This document shows positions 16,466 to 23,693 of a DNA stretch of 40,784 nt, in pieces (within the stretch, counting starts at the first letter, position 1; every line of letters begins with the position of its first letter). The translations under genes were made by a program, and so were the position numbers. The notes beneath the pieces were generated by a model. It was not told the DNA's origin. It searched no databases and worked only from the letters and a program-made list of their open reading frames with translations. Source of the DNA: Acidobacteriota bacterium (GTDB lineage: Bacteria; Acidobacteriota; UBA6911; JACQSX01). The stretch lies in contig JACQGG010000040.1 of the NCBI GenBank assembly GCA_016199665.1, forward strand, positions 1 through 40,784, given 5' to 3'.

Positions 16466-17683
16466 ATGCCTGTCTATCATTACACTGGCAAAAGATACGG
16501 CAGCAACCTGCCGGTCAGGGGAGAAAGGTTCGCCCAAAGCAAACAAAACCTGGCAGCGCTGCTCCGCAGTGAGCAGACCTTGCCGATTGCCATCCGGGAA
16601 AAAGGTTTGGGGCTTTCCCTTCCCCGCCTGCGCGGCCAGGCGAGCGATAAGGATCTGGCCGTGTTCACCCGGCAGTTTTCAGTGATGCTGAATGCCGGCC
16701 TCCCCCTGGTCCAGTGCCTGGAGATTATCGCCACGCAGCAGGGAAACCGCGCATTCCGGGACGTCTTGCTTCAAGTGCGCAACGACGTTGAAGCAGGCGC
16801 TTCCCTGGCCGACGCCATGAGGCGGCATCCCCGAACGTTCGACAATCTTTTTGTCAACATGGTCGCCGCGGGAGAAGCGGCCGGTATCCTGGACGCGATT
16901 CTCCAGCGTCTTACCGCTTTTGTGGAAAAAACGATGAAACTGAAGCGCTCTTTGCGCTCCGCGTCCATCTATCCGGTCACCATCCTTCTGGTGGCAGCAG
17001 GCGTCGTGTCAATCATTCTGCTGAAAGTGATCCCCGTGTTCGCGACGTTGTTTGAAGGACTGGGAGCCGATCTCCCCCTCCCGACGCTGATCGTGATTCG
17101 ACTGAGCCACTTTCTGGGCCGCTTCTTCCTGTTTTGGGTCGCGGGGGCGGCTTTGGCGGTTGCAGGTCTGCGTTATTGCTACAGAACGGAAGGCGGGAGG
17201 ATAGGGATCGACAGGCTGTTGCTGGCGCTTCCCTTCTTTGGCCTGGTTCTGAAGAAAATCGCCGTAGCCCGGTTCTCGCGAACACTGGCGACTTTGATGG
17301 TCAGCGGAATTCCCATCCTGGAGGGTCTGGAAATTACAGCGCGCACTGCAGGCAACAAGATCATCGAGCAGGCGCTGGTCAAGACGCGGAAAGCGGTGGA
17401 GGAAGGCAAGACCGTGGTGGAGACACTGCGACAGTCCACCCTGTTCCCGCCCATGGTGGTTCAAATGGTCGGAGTGGGGGAACAGACAGGCGAACTGGAC
17501 CAGATGCTCTTAAAGATCGCCGACTACTACGAGGAGGAAGCGGATGCGGCCATCGCCAACTTCCTCACGTTGCTGGAACCGATGCTGATCGTATTCCTTG
17601 GAGCCGTCGTGGGCGGCATCGTCGTTTCCATGTATTTGCCGCTGTTCAGCATGATTGCCAAGCTCTCACACCCGATCGGCTAG
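16466..17683 (+). CDS. pilC: Type IV pilus inner-membrane platform protein PilC
   Basis: 405 aa. Two GspF domains are visible: the first around FTRQFSVMLNAGLPLVQCLEII and the second around FSRTLATLMVSGIPILEGLEI. Membrane helices lie at about 170-190, 205-228 and 370-395 (FLTLLEPMLIVFLGAVVGGIVVSMYLPLF is the conserved last one, seen here in pieces). PilC couples PilB or PilT in the cytoplasm to the growing pilus base. GGGAG lies a few bases before the ATG, and the gap from pilT is only 11 bases, so they are co-transcribed. Confidence 0.97.
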   Translation: MPVYHYTGKRYGSNLPVRGERFAQSKQNLAALLRSEQTLPIAIREKGLGLSLPRLRGQASDKDLAVFTRQFSVMLNAGLPLVQCLEIIATQQGNRAFRDVLLQVRNDVEAGASLADAMRRHPRTFDNLFVNMVAAGEAAGILDAILQRLTAFVEKTMKLKRSLRSASIYPVTILLVAAGVVSIILLKVIPVFATLFEGLGADLPLPTLIVIRLSHFLGRFFLFWVAGAALAVAGLRYCYRTEGGRIGIDRLLLALPFFGLVLKKIAVARFSRTLATLMVSGIPILEGLEITARTAGNKIIEQALVKTRKAVEEGKTVVETLRQSTLFPPMVVQMVGVGEQTGELDQMLLKIADYYEEEADAAIANFLTLLEPMLIVFLGAVVGGIVVSMYLPLFSMIAKLSHPIG

Positions 17684-17696
17684 TGCCCTGCGTAAA

Positions 17697-17727
17697 ATGA
17701 ATTTGACCGCCACCGCACCCAATTCAT
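17697..17727. other. Inverted repeat in pilC-pilS spacer
   Basis: ATGAATT and AATTCAT, 17 bases apart, fill most of the 62-base gap between pilC and pilS. It may be an operator or a weak mRNA hairpin; the arms are AT-rich, so RNA stability would be low. Confidence 0.35.
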
Positions 17728-17745
17728 GAAACAGAGTATTGGGTA

Positions 17746-19428
17746 ATGAAAACCCAAACCCACGCCCGATCCGACCCCGACCTGCGCGGAAAGCTATACT
17801 GGGTCGTCATCTCCAGAATCGCCGTCCTGGTGCCGCTGCTGGTCCTCGCCGCAACTTTGCTCACCCGTTTTGCCGCCAATTCACTCGCCCCCTTCTGGGT
17901 GGCGATCTGCGCGCTCTCGCTGTTCCACCTGGCAAGTCTTCAGTTTCTGCCCAATCCGGCCACGGCACTGTACCTGCAGATAGTCACCGACGAGTTGCTG
18001 ATCACGCTGCTCATCTACTGCTCTGCAGACCTTAACAGTATCTTCATTCCCCTCTACCTTCTGGTCATTATTTACTCCTGCATTCTGGGCAAGAGGCGCG
18101 GCGGCGTATTGGCCACCACACTCTCCCTATTTGCTTATCTCAGCGTCATTTCTTTCGGTGATCCGGGGGGAACACCGTTGCACGCCCCGGCCCCCGCACT
18201 CAACGAGGCCACCCTGCGCGTGGTCCTCAATCTGCTGAGTTTTGCGGGCGTCGGGTTACTCGGCATTCACCTTTGCGAACGGCTCCAGGCGGTGCGTGTG
18301 AAGCTCGGAAGCACGGAGGATTCGCTGGCCGAGCTTCAAAGCCTGCACCAGAATATGATCCACAGCATCCGCAGCGGTTTGTTCACCACGGACCGGCAGG
18401 GCAGAATCACCTCTTTGAACCCCGCCGGAGTGGAGATTACGCGCCATGCGGAAGCGGACATCCTGGGCCGGCCGTGCTCTGTCCTGATAGGGGAATCCGG
18501 GCTCAAACGGCTGCTGCGGGCGGACTTCACCAGGCTGAAGCGTGCGCTGCGACACGAGGTCTGGGTTCGCGATGCGCTGGGACGGTGGCGCTACCTGGGC
18601 TTCAGTGCGTCATCCCTGCTGTCCCAAAGCCGGGGAACCCTGGGCTTTATCACCTCGTTTCAAGACCTCACTGAAATCAAAAAATTGGAAGAAGAGGTGC
18701 GACTGAAGGAAAAAATGGCTGCCATTGGAAACCTGGTGGCAGGGATCGCGCACGAATTGCGCAATCCGCTCGGCGCCATCAGTGGCAGCGTGCAGGTCCT
18801 GAAAGGCGAGATGGAGCCGGCCGGCGATCGAGCCCGCCTGCTGAATATCGTCCTGAGGGAGTCTGACCGGCTGAACAAGATTGTGGAGGATCTCCTGTGC
18901 TACGCCAGTCCCCGAGACCCAAAGAGGGTTCCGGTGGCGCTGGACCGCCTGCTGGAAGAGACGCTGCAGCTCGCTCGAAACGATCCGACCTTCACGCATC
19001 ACCGTATTCACTTGGAAAACGCGGCGGAACAGCCTTGCTGCTTCGGAAATCCGGATCAAATCAAGCAGGTCTTTTGGAACCTGATTACCAATGCCGCAAA
19101 AGCAATGCCGGCGGGGGGTGACCTGACAATTCGAATGGCGCACACGGACCGTTTTGTAAAGATTGCCTTCCAGGATCATGGGATCGGAATGACACGGCTG
19201 CAGCGGCTCAAAATGTTTCAACCGTTCACCGGAGCCTTCGCCACTGGCATGGGACTCGGCATGGTGATCGTTTATCAGATTGTGCAGCGCCACCGGGGCC
19301 TGATTGCGGTACGGTCCCGCAAATACCGGGGCACCACGGTCATGCTATCGCTTCCTCGGGCTCGCCCCCCGGTTTCTGAATTCCCAGTGTCTCAACTCGA
19401 TGCCGCAGCGAGCGATAGGAAAGATTGA
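17746..19428 (+). CDS. pilS: Sensor histidine kinase PilS
   Basis: 560 aa. Six hydrophobic helices lie at about 22-40, 47-66, 77-95, 98-115, 120-137 and 157-177, the typical PilS arrangement with almost no periplasmic loop. A coiled coil and a PAS domain (about 200-310, SIRSGLFTTDRQGRITSLN) follow. The HisKA box GIAHELRNPLGAISG has His336, then HATPase motifs FWNLITNAAKAM, DHGIGMT and GMGLGMVIV. PilS senses pilin level in the inner membrane and controls PilR. The last 30 codons (after VMLSLPRA) form a tail that overlaps the 3' end of pilR on the other strand by 89 bases. Position after pilC and kinase architecture support the name. Confidence 0.93.
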   Translation: MKTQTHARSDPDLRGKLYWVVISRIAVLVPLLVLAATLLTRFAANSLAPFWVAICALSLFHLASLQFLPNPATALYLQIVTDELLITLLIYCSADLNSIFIPLYLLVIIYSCILGKRRGGVLATTLSLFAYLSVISFGDPGGTPLHAPAPALNEATLRVVLNLLSFAGVGLLGIHLCERLQAVRVKLGSTEDSLAELQSLHQNMIHSIRSGLFTTDRQGRITSLNPAGVEITRHAEADILGRPCSVLIGESGLKRLLRADFTRLKRALRHEVWVRDALGRWRYLGFSASSLLSQSRGTLGFITSFQDLTEIKKLEEEVRLKEKMAAIGNLVAGIAHELRNPLGAISGSVQVLKGEMEPAGDRARLLNIVLRESDRLNKIVEDLLCYASPRDPKRVPVALDRLLEETLQLARNDPTFTHHRIHLENAAEQPCCFGNPDQIKQVFWNLITNAAKAMPAGGDLTIRMAHTDRFVKIAFQDHGIGMTRLQRLKMFQPFTGAFATGMGLGMVIVYQIVQRHRGLIAVRSRKYRGTTVMLSLPRARPPVSEFPVSQLDAAASDRKD

Positions 19429-20731
19429 GCAGGCGGGCGGCTCGCGCTTGATTCCAGCAGCAGTGTCGCAAGGCGGCCAGAACCAGTTGCGTTTCCGTTT
19501 CTCGCAGACATTCCTCCAGGTCGATCCCTTCAGTTGAGAAGATCGGGGTGGCCAGCGAGCCCACGAGCCCCCGGACTTTGGAAAAGTCCGGCAGTCGATC
19601 CAGCCGAATCTTGTCGGTCGGCTCCAGGGCAACCGCCCGCTCCATGACGTTCTCCAGTTCACGAACGTTGCCCGGCCAATGATGGGACCTTAAGACTCGG
19701 AGGGCTTCCGGCTCGATGCCGGAGATTTGTTTATCAAGGACGGCGGTATACCGCGCCAGAAAATGATCCAGCAGCAGATCCAGGTCCTCCGGCCGCTCCC
19801 GCAAGGGGGGGATGTGTATCGGAATCACAGCGATCCGATAGTAAAGGTCCTCTCGAAACTGTCCCTGTCGAAGCTGTTCCTGCAGGTCCCGGTTGGTCGC
19901 GCCAATCAGCCGGACACTGACGGGAACTTCATCGACCCCTCCCAACGGACGGATCTTCCGTTCCTGGAGCACGCGCAGCAATTTCACCTGCATGGCAGGG
20001 CTCATCTCTCCCACTTCGTCAAGGAACAGTGTTCCTCCGGCGGCGTGCTCAAACAGCCCTTCCTTGTCCCGCACAGCGCCGGTAAAGGCGCCCTTCATGT
20101 AGCCAAACAGCTCGCTTTCCAAAAGCGACTCCGGAAAAGCGCCACAGTTGATGGAAACAAATGGCATCTCTTTGCGGCTGCTTGCCTCATGGATAGCGCG
20201 CGCCACGAGCTCTTTCCCTGTGCCGCTTTCTCCGGTAATCAGAATGGTGCTGGTCGTGCCCGAAAGAGATCCGATCAGCTTGTAGATCTTGAGCATCTGC
20301 GGGCTGACTCCAATCAGGTGGGGAGTGTGGCCGGATTGCCAGTCCAGTCGGAGCGCTTTCTGTCTGGCCTCGCGGCTCTGGATCGCGCGGCTCGCCAGAA
20401 CTTTCAATTCCTCAACATCAAACGGTTTGGTGATGTAGTCGTAGGCGCCGAGCCGGAGAGCCTCAATGGCGGTCTCAGAACTGGCAAAAGCCGTAATGAA
20501 GATGAATTGAGTTTCCGGAGCATCCGATCGAGACTGCTTGAGAACCTCAATCCCGGAGAGCGCCGGCATTTTCAAGTCGCTGATGACGAGATCGTACCGG
20601 CCTTCGCGAATTCGCCGCACGGCGTTGCCGGGCACTGCTTCGACATCCACGGAGTGCCCGGCGCGCGCCAGGCCGATTTGCAAGACGGTTCGCATGCTGG
20701 CCTCATCGTCCAGCACCAGGATCTTTCCCAT
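19340..20731 (-). CDS. pilR: Sigma54-dependent response regulator PilR
   Basis: 463 aa. The receiver has DDE at 8-10 and phosphoacceptor Asp52 in ISDLKMPALSG. The AAA+ domain shows Walker A GESGTGKE, GAFTGA in MKGAFTGAVRDKEG, Walker B GGTLFLDEVGEMS and an R-finger region typical of NtrC proteins. The Fis helix-turn-helix, NQARAARLLNLSYRSLRHRV, is at the C-terminus. In Myxococcus and Geobacter pilR follows pilS in the same direction; here it is inverted, converges on pilS and diverges from pilA. It should activate the sigma54 promoter I see ahead of pilA. The ATG at 20731 begins MGKILVLDDE. The inverted arrangement means PilS and PilR are not co-transcribed. Confidence 0.94.
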   Translation of the reverse strand: MGKILVLDDEASMRTVLQIGLARAGHSVDVEAVPGNAVRRIREGRYDLVISDLKMPALSGIEVLKQSRSDAPETQFIFITAFASSETAIEALRLGAYDYITKPFDVEELKVLASRAIQSREARQKALRLDWQSGHTPHLIGVSPQMLKIYKLIGSLSGTTSTILITGESGTGKELVARAIHEASSRKEMPFVSINCGAFPESLLESELFGYMKGAFTGAVRDKEGLFEHAAGGTLFLDEVGEMSPAMQVKLLRVLQERKIRPLGGVDEVPVSVRLIGATNRDLQEQLRQGQFREDLYYRIAVIPIHIPPLRERPEDLDLLLDHFLARYTAVLDKQISGIEPEALRVLRSHHWPGNVRELENVMERAVALEPTDKIRLDRLPDFSKVRGLVGSLATPIFSTEGIDLEECLRETETQLVLAALRHCCWNQARAARLLNLSYRSLRHRVETLGIQKPGGEPEEAIA

Positions 20732-20732
20732 A

Positions 20733-20830
20733 TGTCAATTTCCGTCACAAGGGCTGACAAATTTATGACAACTCAAGTCCAGCTCGCTGTGATCTGAATT
20801 GCATTCTGAGACCAGAGTGAAAAGCTGTCA
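20733..20830. promoter_or_regulatory. Cluster of TGTCA/TGACA half-sites, candidate PilR enhancer
   Basis: TGTCA occurs at 20733-20737 and 20826-20830, TGACA at 20755-20759 and 20766-20770. The last pair is spaced 11 bases, one helical turn. Pseudomonas PilR recognises (C/G)TGTC-type sites upstream of its sigma54 pilA promoter, and these lie 60-160 bases upstream of the -24 box here, the usual enhancer distance. Binding specificity in this organism is inferred. Confidence 0.5.
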
Positions 20831-20889
20831 CACCCATAAGCCTCATGTTCCAAGGCGCTTACCACGACTTCCAGCCGCCGTACCCCTCT

Positions 20890-20906
20890 TTGGCCCGCGG
20901 ATTGCA
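20890..20906 (+). promoter_or_regulatory. Sigma54 (-24/-12) promoter of pilA
   Basis: TTGGCCCG, four bases, then TTGCA. This differs from the consensus YTGGCACG-N4-TTGCW at one position (A to C). The invariant GG (20892-20893) and GC (20904-20905) are exactly 12 bases apart. Transcription would start near 20917. Confidence 0.8.
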
Positions 20907-21033
20907 CAGAAGCGACTGGCCGTTGAAGGCTCGCAATTATGCCAACAACTCCAGTTGAGTTTGTGTGACGGGAGTCGCAGTGCCGAAGTTGGCCTATAGG
21001 AAAAGAAACCGTTCTACATTGGAGGAAAACACG

Positions 21034-21474
21034 ATGAGCAACCCAAAGGGCTTTTCATTGATTGAACTGCTGATTGTTGTGGCGATTATCGGCATTATTG
21101 GCGCCATTGCCGTGCCGAACCTGCTGCAGTCCAGGGCGGCGGCCAACGAGGGCAGCGCGATCGCGTCGGTGCGCAATATCATCACGGCCGAAGTGACTTA
21201 CTTCTCGACCACAGGAGGCGGCAAATACGGAGACCTGGCGAAACTGAAGACCGCCAAGCTGATTGATGACGTGCTGGGGTCGGGCGGCAAAGACGGGTAC
21301 ACGTTTGCCACACCGACCGGCGACGGCGCCACGGATGACTTCACGGTCACCGCAGTTCCCACCACTGTCGGCAAAACCGGGTTTCGCGGATTCTTCGGCG
21401 ACGCCACCGGAGTGATTCGCTATTCCGCGGATGGATCAGCACCGAGCGCCGCCAGCTCCGCGCTTGGGAAATAA
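21034..21474 (+). CDS. pilA: Major type IVa pilin PilA
   Basis: 146-residue prepilin. A six-residue leader MSNPKG ends in the prepilin peptidase site, followed by methylatable Phe1, Glu5 and the long hydrophobic helix (FSLIELLIVVAIIGIIGAIAVPNLL, split by the usual Pro22). The globular part has GGGKYGDLAKL and a glycine-rich C-terminal half of DUF-like pilin fold; I see no cysteine pair for a disulfide loop. The ATG at 21034 has GGAGG with spacing of about 8. A sigma54 promoter lies 120-145 bases upstream and pilR is divergent. It is the last gene of the pilus core and a stem-loop follows. It is longer than the short conductive Geobacter-type pilin, so an e-pilus is not indicated. Confidence 0.96.
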   Translation: MSNPKGFSLIELLIVVAIIGIIGAIAVPNLLQSRAAANEGSAIASVRNIITAEVTYFSTTGGGKYGDLAKLKTAKLIDDVLGSGGKDGYTFATPTGDGATDDFTVTAVPTTVGKTGFRGFFGDATGVIRYSADGSAPSAASSALGK

Positions 21475-21487
21475 AAGAGGAGGTTGA

Positions 21488-21513
21488 CCGCCAGGCGCTG
21501 CGGCGCCTGGCGG
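21488..21513. terminator. Strong stem-loop after pilA
   Basis: CCGCCAGGCGC and GCGCCTGGCGG make a perfect 11-bp stem with a TGCG loop, 14 bases past the pilA stop and 36 bases before the end of the convergent NHL gene. No T-run follows. It probably protects the pilA mRNA 3' end or acts in both directions. Confidence 0.6.
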
Positions 21514-21548
21514 CGACTCTGCGCCGCCAACACTGAATTTCTTCGCGG

Positions 21549-23654
21549 CTATCTCCCTCCGCCAGTGACCTGCCGGATGCGGCGGTTGAATGTGTCCGCG
21601 ATGTATAGATTGCCCGCCGGGTCAACGGCCACTGCAAGCGGATAAGCCAGTTGGGCTGACGTGGCCGCTTCGCCGTCCCCGCCAAAACTTGCCGTCCCGT
21701 CGCCGGCCACGGTGCTGATCGTGCCTGCGGAAGTCACTTTCCGGACGCGATTGTTGAACGTGTCGGCGACATACAGATTGCCCGAAGCGTCGACTGCAAC
21801 GCCGCGGGGAAACGCCAGTTGCGCTGCGGACGCCGTGCCGCCATCGCCGCCAAAGCCGGCGGCGCCGTCTCCCGCGACCGTAGAAATTACGCCGCGATCA
21901 TTGACCCTGCGAATGCGGTTGTTCAACGTATCAGCGATGTACACGTTGCCGCCCGCGTCAATCGCCAGGCTCGTCGGGCTGAGCAGGCGGCTGGACGTTG
22001 CCGCGCCGCCGTCCCCTTCAAAACCCGCAGTCCCAACACCCGCCACAGTCGAAATCGTGGCGCCTGTCACCCTGCGCACACGATAGTTAAAGGTGTCTGC
22101 AATATACAGCACTCCCGCCGCGGTTACCGCAATGCCTTGAGGCGTGTTCATTTGGGCGGACGTTGCCGCGCCGCCGTCACCGCCGAAACCGGCAACTCCA
22201 ACACCCGCAACCGTGCTGATCACGCCGTCGGTCGCGATCTTTCGGATCCGGTGGTTGAGGGTATCCGCAACGTAGAGAGTTCCCGCTCCGTCGATTGCCA
22301 CGGCCTGCGGACTGTTCACCTCGGCGGCAGTCGCGGGAATGCTGTCTCCGTTAAAACCCGCCTTTCCCGTGCCCGCGACGGTCGTGATTACTCCGCCTCG
22401 AGACACCTTCCGAATGCGATGCTTCAATGAGTCAGCGATATAAAGGTTGCCGCCCGAGTCTACGGCGATGCCCTGAGGAATGCCGAATTGCGCCAGAACG
22501 GCAGGTCCGCCGTCGCCGTCAATCCCTCCAGCGCCGTTGCCGGCCGCCGTTCGGATCACCAAGTCCGCCGATATCACGCGAACACTGTTGTTGAACGTGT
22601 CCGCTATATAGATGCTGCCCGAGGCATCCACGGCTACACCGTACGGATCGTTGAGCCGGGCCGCCGTGGCGGGCCCTCCGTCGCCGCTAAACCCCGGCAG
22701 GCCGGTCCCGGCCAGCGTTGTTATCGACCCGTCTGACGCCATCTTGCGGATGCGGTTATTGTTCGAATCGGCAATGTACACGTTGCCGGAATCATCAACC
22801 GCCACGTCAATCGGAGTATCCAGTTGGGCGGCGGTCGCTTGTCCGCCGTCTCCGCCGAACCCCCCGGTTCCGTTGCCCGCGATCGTGCTGATCACGCCGT
22901 CGGTTGTGATCCTGCGAATGCGATGGTTGCCGGTATCGGCGATGTAGAGGTTTCCGGCGCTGTCCAGCACCAGCCCCTGCGGGCTGTTCAGTTGCGCAAG
23001 AACCGCCAGATTTCCATCCCCACTGAAGCTCGGTGATCCATCGCCTGCGATCGTGTCGATCACCCCGCCGGGGGTCACCCTGCGGATGCGGTTATTGAAC
23101 GTATCTGCGATGTAAAGATCTCCCAAAGAATCCACCGCTACCCCTCGCGGAATTGCCAACAGAGCGCCGGTTGCGGGACCCCCGTCCCCGCTGTAGCCGG
23201 TAGCACCCACCCCGGCTACCGTGGTCAGCACTCCGCCGCTGTCGACTTTGCAGATGCGATTGTTGAACGAGTCTGCAATGTAGACGTTGCCCGCCGGATC
23301 AACCGCAATGCCTTTGGGAATGGCCAGTTGCGCCGCCGTGGCGGGCCCGCCGCTGCCGCCGGCGCCAAACGAACTACCAGCGAACAATCGCAGGGCCCCG
23401 TCTGCTGCAACATGGTAGACACGGCTCTGGCTCAAGCTGACCACGTAGAAGCCTCCCTCCCCGTCGGGCGCAATCGCGGTGGGAACTTCTATTAGCTGGC
23501 TGGAGGCCGGTTGGCCGCCCGTCATCGGTTCCGAGCCAGCGTAGGTCGCAATCGTCCCCGACTGAGCAGCCATGCTTGCGCTGAGCAGGACGAGGAGGCA
23601 CAAATTCAAGAGGAGAAGAACCACGGCCTTCAAGTTGATATTTCCAATTTGCAT
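21549..23654 (-). CDS. Secreted 12-blade NHL-repeat beta-propeller protein
   Basis: 701 aa from the ATG at 23654, which opens straight into a signal peptide (LKAVVLLLLNLCLLVLLSASMAAQS); an in-frame GTG at 23687 would add 11 polar residues. The rest is twelve units of about 56 residues with the pattern VISTVAG-x-G-x-x-GFGGDGG-x-ATxAQLxxPxGIAVDxxGNLYIADTxNNRIRKV. The first unit is diverged and the last ends at the C-terminus. Twelve blades would fit two six-bladed propellers. No anchor, enzyme or Ig-like domain follows, so it is probably a secreted or periplasmic binding scaffold. It follows the YVTN propeller gene by a few dozen bases and is likely in one operon with it. Ligand unknown. Confidence 0.9.
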   Translation of the reverse strand: MQIGNINLKAVVLLLLNLCLLVLLSASMAAQSGTIATYAGSEPMTGGQPASSQLIEVPTAIAPDGEGGFYVVSLSQSRVYHVAADGALRLFAGSSFGAGGSGGPATAAQLAIPKGIAVDPAGNVYIADSFNNRICKVDSGGVLTTVAGVGATGYSGDGGPATGALLAIPRGVAVDSLGDLYIADTFNNRIRRVTPGGVIDTIAGDGSPSFSGDGNLAVLAQLNSPQGLVLDSAGNLYIADTGNHRIRRITTDGVISTIAGNGTGGFGGDGGQATAAQLDTPIDVAVDDSGNVYIADSNNNRIRKMASDGSITTLAGTGLPGFSGDGGPATAARLNDPYGVAVDASGSIYIADTFNNSVRVISADLVIRTAAGNGAGGIDGDGGPAVLAQFGIPQGIAVDSGGNLYIADSLKHRIRKVSRGGVITTVAGTGKAGFNGDSIPATAAEVNSPQAVAIDGAGTLYVADTLNHRIRKIATDGVISTVAGVGVAGFGGDGGAATSAQMNTPQGIAVTAAGVLYIADTFNYRVRRVTGATISTVAGVGTAGFEGDGGAATSSRLLSPTSLAIDAGGNVYIADTLNNRIRRVNDRGVISTVAGDGAAGFGGDGGTASAAQLAFPRGVAVDASGNLYVADTFNNRVRKVTSAGTISTVAGDGTASFGGDGEAATSAQLAYPLAVAVDPAGNLYIADTFNRRIRQVTGGGR
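21600..23500 (-). repeat. Eleven to twelve 168-bp coding repeats (NHL blades)
   Basis: The NHL units are visible at DNA level as a repeat of about 168 bp with recurring blocks such as GTTGAACGTGTC(C/G)GC and CCGCCGTCxCCGCC. They differ enough to be old repeats rather than a recent expansion. Confidence 0.75.
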
Positions 23655-23693
23655 CCGCTCAGTTTCACGATGTTTGAATCGGGACACTGCAAC

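Larger units (their letters stand above)
20732..21033. other. Divergent pilR-pilA control region
   Basis: A 302-base gene-free stretch carrying the pilA sigma54 promoter (20890-20906), a cluster of TGTCA/TGACA half-sites (20733-20830) and a leader of about 115 bases before pilA, which contains a small AACTC/GAGTT hairpin near 20950. No ORF of note. Confidence 0.7.

Noticed and set aside
20965..21033. Upstream extension of pilA by 23 codons
   Set aside because: It would bury the prepilin leader; the short leader from 21034 with GGAGG is the normal type IVa form.
21549..23654. Regular repeats suggesting a CRISPR-like or satellite array
   Set aside because: The 168-bp period is a multiple of three and translates into NHL blades in one open frame; the repeats are diverged and without unique spacers.
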